Part shown: positions 53,321-60,447 of the stretch, one piece after another
Layout of the letters: every line of letters starts with the position of its first letter
Position numbering within the stretch: position 1 is the stretch's first letter
Assembly: GCA_030622115.1 (NCBI GenBank)
Contig: JAUXGN010000001.1
Location: forward strand, 91,764-155,763
Length of the DNA stretch: 64,000 nucleotides
DNA from: Candidatus Eiseniibacteriota bacterium
Lineage (GTDB): Bacteria > Joyebacterota > Joyebacteria > Joyebacterales > Joyebacteraceae
Direction of reading: 5' to 3'
The notes under the pieces: generated by a model
Told to the model about the DNA's origin: nothing
The model's database searches: none
What the model saw: only the letters and a program-made list of their open reading frames with translations
Program-made: the position numbers and the translations under genes

Positions 53321-54639
53321 TGAGAATCACCCGTGTCGCGCTGAGCATCGCAGTCCTTGCATCACTTGCAGCCATTGGTTTGAGCTTGTCCTCCTGCTCG
53401 CAGGAAGAGATGGAACCGATCAAGCGAAGAGTGATGATCATCGGTGTCGATGGTCTCGAGTGGGATGTGATGGGGCCGTTGCTCGATGCCGGCAGGCTCC
53501 CGACGTTCTCGCGTCTTCTCGACGAGGGAGCATGGGGGGAGATACGGTCGCTCGACATCCTGGAGTCGCCCGTCATCTGGACCAGCATTGCGACGGGGAA
53601 GCTGTCCGAAAAGCACGGGATCACAGGATTCGCCAAGTCAAGGCGCGGCGCAACTGACCCCACACCAATCACATCCAACGTCAGGCGTGTCGAGGCCATT
53701 TGGAACATCCTGGGGGAACGGGGCCTCAGCGTCGGAATAGTCGGGTGGCTCGCAACCTGGCCCGCCGAACCTGTCAACGGCTACATGGTGTCGTCGTACT
53801 TCAATTACGGATGGGGCGACAGCCCGGGCGAGAAGAACAGACGGATCACTTTTCCGGAGGGTATCGCCGACGACCTGGCGGAGTACCGTATCGGCCCCGA
53901 TGATGTCGGGGACGAGCAGCTCCTCGAATTTCTTGCTGGGGACACACGGTTGGGAGAACAGGGAAGTCTACTCGAAGGGCGCATCAAAGCGCTACGCGGA
54001 GCGATCGCGACTGACGAGACAACTAGGCGCGTAGCGCACTCTCTAGCGCTGAGTTTCCCGACTGACCTGTTCGCAGTCTACTTCAGGGGAGTGGACGGCC
54101 CGAGCCACAAGTTCTGGACCGACGCGTTTCCCGAGACCGGACCTCCGCTTACCGCGGAAGAAGAGCAGGTGTTCGGGCAGGTCGTTGTCAGGTACTACGA
54201 GTACATGGACCGCGTCGTTGGCGAGTTCCTCGAGTACGCTGACGAGAATACGACCGTGGTGGTCACGTCGGACCACGGCCACTCAGGTCCCAAGCTCCGG
54301 GGCGGGACATACCAATGGGGCATCGCGATGCACGATCCGTCGGGTGTCGTGGTGCTGTGGGGTCGCGACATCGTTCCCGGGCAGCTGTCCGATCCGAGTG
54401 TGCTCGATATCACCCCGACGATCCTCGCTCTGTACGGGCTTCCGGTAGCGGATGATATGGACGGGCGCGTACTCGCGGAGGCCATCGATCCAGCCTTTCT
54501 GAGAGCACATCCGATCATGTCCACGGCCACGTACGAGCCGGGCGAAGCCACGCCCGGCTCGCAGGATCAGGAACCGGTGGAATCGCCTGTCGATGACGAG
54601 GTGCGCGAGCGGCTGCGGTCGCTCGGGTACATAGAGTAG
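53320..54639 (+). CDS. Lipoprotein phosphodiesterase of the alkaline phosphatase superfamily, copy 3
   Basis: This is a 439-residue paralogue. GTG 53320 overlaps the copy 2 stop (TAGTG), with GGAGGAAG upstream. The lipid attachment Cys is in LSSC near residue 25. The metal site is complete: IGVDGLEWD, VIWTSIATGK, RGVDGPSHKFW, TSDHGHSGP and AMHDPSG. It ends VRERLRSLGYIE. The overlap with copy 2 shows co-translation. A tyrosine- and glycine-rich insert (YFNYGWGDSPG) follows the conserved NGYMV segment. Confidence 0.87.
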   Translation: MRITRVALSIAVLASLAAIGLSLSSCSQEEMEPIKRRVMIIGVDGLEWDVMGPLLDAGRLPTFSRLLDEGAWGEIRSLDILESPVIWTSIATGKLSEKHGITGFAKSRRGATDPTPITSNVRRVEAIWNILGERGLSVGIVGWLATWPAEPVNGYMVSSYFNYGWGDSPGEKNRRITFPEGIADDLAEYRIGPDDVGDEQLLEFLAGDTRLGEQGSLLEGRIKALRGAIATDETTRRVAHSLALSFPTDLFAVYFRGVDGPSHKFWTDAFPETGPPLTAEEEQVFGQVVVRYYEYMDRVVGEFLEYADENTTVVVTSDHGHSGPKLRGGTYQWGIAMHDPSGVVVLWGRDIVPGQLSDPSVLDITPTILALYGLPVADDMDGRVLAEAIDPAFLRAHPIMSTATYEPGEATPGSQDQEPVESPVDDEVRERLRSLGYIE

Positions 54640-54649
54640 GAGTTCCCAC

Positions 54650-55003
54650 ATGACACGGCATCCAGTCCATCTGTCTTCAGCCGTTCTCCTGATCGCTATC
54701 CTCGTCCTTGTCATCACCGGATGCGAGTTCGGCTCACCGGTCGAAGGACCGCCCGGACCGATCCTGGTCATCGGCATAGACGGCGCTTCTGAAGAAGCAA
54801 GCTCAAGCTCTCGGCGGACTCGTCAGGGAATACTACAGGTACACCGATGAGCACGTGGGAAGACTGCTTGAGGTCTTTCCCGACGAGACCACCGTTCTCG
54901 TATGTTCAGATCACGGTTTCCGCGGCCCGGGAGTGTGGGGAGAACACCGGCCGTGGATGATGAGGTCAGAGAGAGGCTCCGATCACTTGGGTATATACAG
55001 TAG
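54650..55003 (+). pseudogene. Internally deleted phosphodiesterase remnant
   Basis: The 354-nt stretch keeps three disjoint pieces of a paralogue. Frame 1 (from ATG 54650): a lipoprotein signal with lipobox VITGC, then ILVIGIDG. The frame then changes near 54785. A middle piece follows (from about 54789, LGGLVREYYRYTDEHVGRLL and VLVCSDHGFRGPG) in another frame. From 54953 the first frame returns with DDEVRERLRSLGYIQ and stop. At least two deletions removed the nucleophile region and the last His ligand region. The first frame as translated stops after 66 residues. It is not expected to be functional. Confidence 0.85.
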
Positions 55004-55031
55004 AAGCCGACCGACAGGAGAGTGACAAAGC

Positions 55032-56273
55032 ATGAACCGCGAGAAGATCCTGGGTGTGCTCGTCGTCGCCGTGCTGGTCGCGGCGGTCGTGGTAGTCGTG
55101 ATGAAGACCCGCGGACCGGAGGTAGAAGCGGGATCCGTTGAGGCGCCCGCGGCGTCCGAAACGAGCGCAGTCCGAATGCTCATCATAGGCATCGAGGGGC
55201 TTGAGCCTTCCCTTGTTGCGCGTTTCTCCGAGAAGGGGCAGCTGCCCAATCTCACGCGGCTCATGCAGGAGGGAGTCTCAGGAGAGTTCCAGGCTATGGA
55301 GAAGGGAACAGCACTGGAGATACCCTGGACATCGCTGGCCACCGGCATGAAGCCGGAGAACCAGGGCATCGGTGGGCAGGTCCTCTCTCCAAGGGGCGAC
55401 ATGATGGATGCCACTCTGGTGCCGGCGTCCCGAACTGTGGACGCGATCTGGACACATCTATCGACAATGGACCAGTCGGTGGGGGTGGTTGGGTGGCCCG
55501 GAACGTGGCCCGTGGAGAGAACGGGCGGAGTGATGGTGGGGCAGTACAGTCGTCTGGTTCTCGATCGCGCGCACCGGGGAGATATTGACGATCGTATCTA
55601 TCCCGTCTCGCAGCAGCAGGTGCTTGACGCTCTCGTGATCGATGAACGTGAGATGACACGGAAATTCCTAGCCGGATTCATCGATCTTGATACGCCTATG
55701 GGGTTCGAAGCGCTCGTCGGACAGAATTACACGAGTCTTGCGCGTGCCTACGCGGCTGACAATTCAAACGCAAGGATCGCCATGGAGATCGCGGTCGATC
55801 CCGGGGTGGAGTATCTGCTTGTGCATCTGGAAGGTCTGGACAGCGTGAGTCAGCGATTCTGGCACTACATGGATCCGGAGTCGGTCATTGGCGGATCCTC
55901 TCTCGATGGTCGAGCACGCGCCGAGCTGATAGAGCAATCCAAGACGCTCGGGAGCACCATCGAGCGCTACTACAGCTTTCTGGACTCGATCGTGGGGATG
56001 CTGGCCGAACTCGTAGTGGAGGACGGCACAGTTGCCGTCGTGACCGACCACGGCTACATCGGTGTCAGACTGGATCGCGGCGACAGCCCGCTGGTTGGGT
56101 TCGATATGCACAGCAGTCGAGGCTTCTGGATCCTGACGGGTGCGAGTGTTGTCGAGAGCGGTCAGACGGTGGAGTGTGAACTCTTCGACTTCGCTCCGAC
56201 CGTAATGAGGGCCGCAGGAGTAGCGTTTCCTGAAGGCACCGACGGCAGGGTTCTGGAGGAGGTACTTAGGTGA
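55032..56273 (+). CDS. Divergent alkaline-phosphatase-superfamily protein with altered metal site, copy 4
   Basis: This is a 413-residue protein anchored by an N-terminal membrane helix (about 6-24) rather than a lipobox. It aligns to its neighbours along the whole length: QLPNLTRLMQEG, PWTSLATGMKPENQGI, VGVVGWPGTWPVE, VTDHGYIG, DMHSSRG. Two metal ligands are changed: the first Asp is Glu (GIEGLEPS) and the His of the DxxxH motif is Gln (LDSVSQRFW). The C-terminal LRSLGYIE is absent. It may be a non-catalytic partner or have one-metal chemistry. It overlaps copy 5 by 4 nt (GTGA). Confidence 0.85.
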   Translation: MNREKILGVLVVAVLVAAVVVVVMKTRGPEVEAGSVEAPAASETSAVRMLIIGIEGLEPSLVARFSEKGQLPNLTRLMQEGVSGEFQAMEKGTALEIPWTSLATGMKPENQGIGGQVLSPRGDMMDATLVPASRTVDAIWTHLSTMDQSVGVVGWPGTWPVERTGGVMVGQYSRLVLDRAHRGDIDDRIYPVSQQQVLDALVIDEREMTRKFLAGFIDLDTPMGFEALVGQNYTSLARAYAADNSNARIAMEIAVDPGVEYLLVHLEGLDSVSQRFWHYMDPESVIGGSSLDGRARAELIEQSKTLGSTIERYYSFLDSIVGMLAELVVEDGTVAVVTDHGYIGVRLDRGDSPLVGFDMHSSRGFWILTGASVVESGQTVECELFDFAPTVMRAAGVAFPEGTDGRVLEEVLR

Positions 56274-57619
56274 TATCCAGGCGCTTCCCGATCGCGGTGC
56301 TGATGCTGACGATTGTCGCCGTCGTGGTCGCTCTCACCATGGCGGGGTGCGAGCGGCGGACGATTGATAGCAAGATTGCCCGGAGAGTCTTCCTCATAGG
56401 AATCGACGGTCTGGACTGGGACCGTGTAGCGAGGATGGTGGATGAGGGGCGGCTACCGAATCTTGCCGGACTCATCGACGAAGGATCTTCGGGCGTTCTG
56501 CATTCCGTCTACCCATATCTCTCACCCTGCATCTGGACGAGCATCGCGACCGGGAAGATCGAAGAGAAGCACGCGATCCACGGGTTTCTCGTCGACAGGG
56601 GGCTGACTTCCAATCCAACCCCGACCAGCAGCGATATGAGGGAGGCTCGCGCCTTCTGGCAGATCCTCTCAGATGAGGGCTACTCGGTCGGTGTGACCGG
56701 GTGGCTGGTGACGTGGCCGGCGGAGATCGTCAATGGATACATGGTCTCGTCGAGGATCAGCACGCTTCTCCGGGACGTAGGTGACCCGACCGGGAACGAT
56801 GCACAACTGGAGAAGATGCGCCGGGGGATTCACCCGGAGGGGATGCTGGACGACCTCCTGGCTCTCAAGATCATGCACACGGACCTGACGGATGACGATG
56901 TCTCCAGATTCCTGGGCACCGACGCGATACCCGATCTGGAGGAGGCTCGCCTTCGCAGGGACGACATCGCGCGATTCTATGCAACCGACCTCACGTCGCT
57001 CAGAATGGCGGATCATCTCATGGAGTCCGTTCCAACGGAGCTTGCGGTTCTCTACTTGCGCGGGCTTGATCTCTTCTGCCACGCTTTCTGGAAATACATG
57101 GAGCCGGATGTCTGGCCCGATTCCATCTCCCCACAGATGCTCGACACCTTCGGTCCCGTCATAGAGCAATACTATGAGGTCGCGGACTCAATGGTCGGAG
57201 AGCTGCTCGAACACAGGGGGCCGGAGACAGTCGTCATCATTTGTTCTGATCACGGCTTTGCGGGGCACCAAGGCTATCCGGGCTTCGATGGTGAATTCGC
57301 CGTCGGCATCTCAATGCACCGCGAGGATGGCGTCATCATTATGTCGGGTCCCGGTGTCCGGAGGAACGGTAGGATTGAGGATGCATCCATTCTGGACGTG
57401 ACCCCAACGTTGCTTTCACTCTTCGATCTGCCGGTCGGCCGGGACATGGATGGGCGCGTGCTGACGGAAGCCATGGAAGCCGATTTCCTTGACGCTCATC
57501 CAGTGACGTGGGTGGAGTCCCACGAAAGAGGAGAAGGCGGAGATGGTAAGGAGCCCATCTCCTCCACGGTCGACGAGGAAGTTCTGGAACGTCTGAGGTC
57601 GCTCGGCTACATCGAGTGA
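56270..57619 (+). CDS. Lipoprotein phosphodiesterase of the alkaline phosphatase superfamily, copy 5
   Basis: This is a 449-residue paralogue starting with GTG 56270, which overlaps the copy 4 stop. The lipobox is TMAGC near residue 26. The full metal set is present: IGIDGLDWD, CIWTSIATGK, RGLDLFCHAFW, CSDHGFAGH and SMHREDG. It ends VLERLRSLGYIE. It is closest in motif detail to copy 1. It is the last phosphodiesterase before the GT39-TPR gene. Confidence 0.87.
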   Translation: MISRRFPIAVLMLTIVAVVVALTMAGCERRTIDSKIARRVFLIGIDGLDWDRVARMVDEGRLPNLAGLIDEGSSGVLHSVYPYLSPCIWTSIATGKIEEKHAIHGFLVDRGLTSNPTPTSSDMREARAFWQILSDEGYSVGVTGWLVTWPAEIVNGYMVSSRISTLLRDVGDPTGNDAQLEKMRRGIHPEGMLDDLLALKIMHTDLTDDDVSRFLGTDAIPDLEEARLRRDDIARFYATDLTSLRMADHLMESVPTELAVLYLRGLDLFCHAFWKYMEPDVWPDSISPQMLDTFGPVIEQYYEVADSMVGELLEHRGPETVVIICSDHGFAGHQGYPGFDGEFAVGISMHREDGVIIMSGPGVRRNGRIEDASILDVTPTLLSLFDLPVGRDMDGRVLTEAMEADFLDAHPVTWVESHERGEGGDGKEPISSTVDEEVLERLRSLGYIE

Positions 57620-57722
57620 CACGCAAGCTCCGACTGACGCGCAAGCCCCGATGCTTGCCGTCGCCGTCAGCGGTTCGGCCGGCGTTTCCCGACCGGCGCG
57701 GCTTCCCACGAGAGCTACCCAT

Positions 57723-60083
57723 ATGACGAAGAAGCGGAAGAGAATCGCGAGTTCATCCCCACCAGCAGACGCGGGTGCGTCGGAGCAGCGCTCCTCGTGG
57801 AGTATGCGCGTGTTGGGGTACCTTCGCACGCTTCCGGGGAGACCATGGTTCCTCCCCACCATCATCTTCCTTGTGGCTTTCGCACTTCGCGTGATCTACG
57901 TCGTCCAAGTGCGGCACACACCGTTCTTTCAGACGCTGGGACTTGACGCCAAGTTCTACGACGCGTGGGCGCGCCGGATCGCCGCCGGAACCGCGGAGCG
58001 CGAAGCCTTCTTCATGTCACCCCTCTATCCGTACTTCCTTGCAGCCATCTACCGGCTCTTCGGTCGTGACCTGCTCCTTGTCCGTCTCATCCAGTCCGGG
58101 GTGGGAGCCGCTGCCGCAGTGCTCGCCTACTCCATCGCTCGTCAGGTGTTCGACAGGAGAGTAGCAGTCATCGCCGGATTTGCGGTGGCGTGCTATGGCG
58201 CTCTCATATTCTACGATGGGGCCATTCTCCTGGAGCCGCTTCTCGTGTTCCTGAATCTTCTCGTCCTGCATCTCCTCTTGCGGGCGAACGCATCCGGGAG
58301 CCGCCGGCACTATCTGGCAGCCGGCGCCGTCCTGGGCGTGGCTGCAATAGGAAAGGCGACGGCTCTTCTGTTCGCTCCGGCAGCTGCACTCTGGATCTGG
58401 ATCTGTGCGAGCAAGAGTCGCAGGGCCGATCGAGGACGCGCGGTGCTTCTCTTCCTGCTTGGCCTGACGGTTCTGATTGCTCCGATCACACTACGGAACT
58501 TCGCGGTGTCGCGCGACTTCGTGGTGATCACGTCCAACGGCGGGCTCAATTTCTACATAGGGAACAGCGAGATCTCGACGGGTGGGTATGTGAAACCCGA
58601 GGGACTCGATATCGTTGCCGATCCGGACGGGGAAGAGATAGCCGAGGCCGCGGTTGGGCGAGATCTCAAGGCATCCGAAGTCTCAGCCTACTGGTACTCT
58701 GAGGCTCGACGGTTCATCTCCGGCCACCCGGGCTCATGGGCGAAGCTGCTGGTGAAAAAACTGTCATTCGTCACGAGTTCGTATGAGCTTCCCCAGCTCG
58801 AGAACTACGACTTTCAGCGACGGTACTCAGCTCTTCTGAGGCTTCCGCTTCCCAGCTTTGCACTCGTGGCTCCGCTCGGCCTCGTGGGGCTCTTCCTTTC
58901 GATTCGAAGAAGAGCACCGCTCCTTCTCATGCTCTTCCTGGCAACACAGATTGTGGGTGTCGTGGCGTTCTTTGTTGTTGCGCGCTACCGGCTTCCGGTG
59001 GTGCCGGTTCTGATTGTCGGGGCCGCGTACGGCGTAACCGAGTTCTGGCGCATGGCACGCGAGCGTTCCTGGCGAGCACTTGCAATCGGAGCCGCCGCCA
59101 TTGCCATACTGTCGGTCTTGGTCAACGGCAACCACTATCAGATAGACCGCGCGAAGAGCTTCGCGCAACCCCATTTCAGGCTCGGCATCATCTACGGGGA
59201 GAGGGGGGATACCGGGCGCGCGATCCGAGAGTACGAGCGCTCGATCAGGCTTGATCCGAACTATCCCAAGAGCCACTTGAATATCGGTGCAGTGCTTTCA
59301 GCAGAGGGACGCGTTCTGGAAGCGCGGGGGTATTTTCAGCGGGCTATCGCGCTCGACCCGGAGTACGCGGCGGCTCGCGTCAACCTTGCGATGCTGCTCG
59401 GGAGTGGGGGTGAGGAAGAAGCCGCACTTGCCCAGCTTGACACCGTGCTGGGAAAGGATCCGGCGAATGCCATGGCGCTCCGCGAGCGAGGCGTCATTCT
59501 CTATCGCATGGGGCGGATGGACGAGAGCGTCGACTACCTGCGAGCTGTGCTTTCGAGCGACGAAGGGGGAGACGAATCCGCCGAAGCCAGGTTCTATCTT
59601 GCGCTCATCGAGGGAGCGGGGTCTCAGAAGATCTCCGAGGCTGCGGCGGACGCGATGGCGGAGGCGGACTCGCTTCTCCGGCTCGGTCGGGTCGGGGAGG
59701 CGGTTACGGAACTTGAGCGGGCATGCGCACTTGCTCCGGCATCTGGAGAGCCTCTTCGGAGAATGGCCCTTCTCAGGCGCGAGATGGGATTGGGAGAGGA
59801 AGCCGTGGAGATGATGCGAACGGCGCTCACTTTGGATCCGATCCTTGAGCACGGCCACTTCTCATTGGGGGTTCTTCTCAGTGAGATGGGGCGGCACGAT
59901 GAGGCCATTCGTGAATATGAGGCAGAACTCAGAATAGACTCAGATTTCCGGCCGGCGCATCTGAATCTGAGCCTGACGTACCGCTTTCACCTCGGCAACC
60001 CCAATCGAGCCATTCACCACTATGGACGCTACCGCGCTCTGGGTGGGGATGAGGTGAAAGCGATGGAGTCCCTCCTGCAATGA
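57723..60083 (+). CDS. GT39-type membrane glycosyltransferase fused to TPR repeats
   Basis: This is a 786-residue protein. The N-terminal part (about 40-470) has roughly ten membrane helices. The first loop carries GLDAKFYDAWARRIAAG and FFMSPLYPYFLAAIYRLFG, resembling the ArnT/PMT (GT39, PMT_2) family that transfers sugars from polyprenyl-phosphate donors outside the membrane. The C-terminal part (about 485-780) is a run of TPR motifs (GRAIREYERSIRLDPNYPKSHLNIG and others). ATG 57723 (MTKKRKR) fits a positive-inside start; ATG 57651 lies in the loop of a 6-bp hairpin (GCAAGC/GCTTGC). A glycosyl acceptor is unknown. Confidence 0.85.
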   Translation: MTKKRKRIASSSPPADAGASEQRSSWSMRVLGYLRTLPGRPWFLPTIIFLVAFALRVIYVVQVRHTPFFQTLGLDAKFYDAWARRIAAGTAEREAFFMSPLYPYFLAAIYRLFGRDLLLVRLIQSGVGAAAAVLAYSIARQVFDRRVAVIAGFAVACYGALIFYDGAILLEPLLVFLNLLVLHLLLRANASGSRRHYLAAGAVLGVAAIGKATALLFAPAAALWIWICASKSRRADRGRAVLLFLLGLTVLIAPITLRNFAVSRDFVVITSNGGLNFYIGNSEISTGGYVKPEGLDIVADPDGEEIAEAAVGRDLKASEVSAYWYSEARRFISGHPGSWAKLLVKKLSFVTSSYELPQLENYDFQRRYSALLRLPLPSFALVAPLGLVGLFLSIRRRAPLLLMLFLATQIVGVVAFFVVARYRLPVVPVLIVGAAYGVTEFWRMARERSWRALAIGAAAIAILSVLVNGNHYQIDRAKSFAQPHFRLGIIYGERGDTGRAIREYERSIRLDPNYPKSHLNIGAVLSAEGRVLEARGYFQRAIALDPEYAAARVNLAMLLGSGGEEEAALAQLDTVLGKDPANAMALRERGVILYRMGRMDESVDYLRAVLSSDEGGDESAEARFYLALIEGAGSQKISEAAADAMAEADSLLRLGRVGEAVTELERACALAPASGEPLRRMALLRREMGLGEEAVEMMRTALTLDPILEHGHFSLGVLLSEMGRHDEAIREYEAELRIDSDFRPAHLNLSLTYRFHLGNPNRAIHHYGRYRALGGDEVKAMESLLQ

Positions 60084-60155
60084 TCTCAGTATCCTCCAGC
60101 GTATCTTGATTCCACAGCAGATTGTCGAGCGCGAGTTGTCTTGGCCGAACAGGTA

Positions 60156-60184
60156 TTGACAGAGTCGTCGCGTGGTGGTATAAT
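60156..60184 (+). promoter_or_regulatory. Full-consensus sigma-70 promoter
   Basis: TTGACA (60156-60161) and TATAAT (60179-60184) are both perfect, with a 17-nt spacer. The start is expected near 60191. Confidence 0.8.
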
Positions 60185-60190
60185 CCCAGC

Positions 60191-60447
60191 GAGTCGGGAA
60201 ATAGGCGGGAGCGTTCTTTGCTCCTCGACCCAGTCTGTCTGTGTGAGAACGGAAGGTTTCGCGGGTGGGTTGTTTTACCTATCCGCAATGGAAATCGAAG
60301 CAGTGCTTACAGACTGGGGTTGTGCTGGCTTTATGTAGGCTACTCTCTTTGCAGGATCACGCCGACCACGCAAGAATTCTTGGGACGGCCGGCGTGATAA
60401 CAACAGATGAGCTGGGTCACCTTCAGGCTAGAGGGGGGATTAGGCGA
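60191..60447 (+). promoter_or_regulatory. Long 5' leader with nested inverted repeat
   Basis: Between the promoter and the ATG at 60448 lie about 257 nt. ATCACGCCG (60356-60364) and CGGCGTGAT (60390-60398) form a perfect 9-bp stem, and inside it lies the 12-bp palindrome CAAGAATTCTTG (60371-60382). An alternative pairing of GCCG with CGGC at 60386-60389 is possible. The stem ends about 30 nt before the GAGGGGGG Shine-Dalgarno. It could be a cis-regulatory RNA, a protein site, or simply a stabilising structure. Confidence 0.4.

Larger units (their letters stand above)
60084..60447 (+). other. Intergenic region with promoter and long leader
   Basis: This 364-nt gap holds a consensus promoter (60156-60184) and a leader of about 257 nt with a nested inverted repeat. 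A 16-codon ORF (ATG 60287, stop 60335-60337) has no good ribosome-binding site. I see no terminator for the GT39 gene and no RNA gene I can name. Confidence 0.6.

Noticed and set aside
57641..57722. ATG 57651 as start of the GT39-TPR protein
   Set aside because: The codon sits in the loop of a GCAAGC/GCTTGC hairpin without a Shine-Dalgarno, and the added residues are not family-like. ATG 57723 fits better, though this is not certain.
60287..60337. 16-codon ORF in the 60191-60447 leader as a leader peptide
   Set aside because: No ribosome-binding site and no run of regulatory codons; likely chance.
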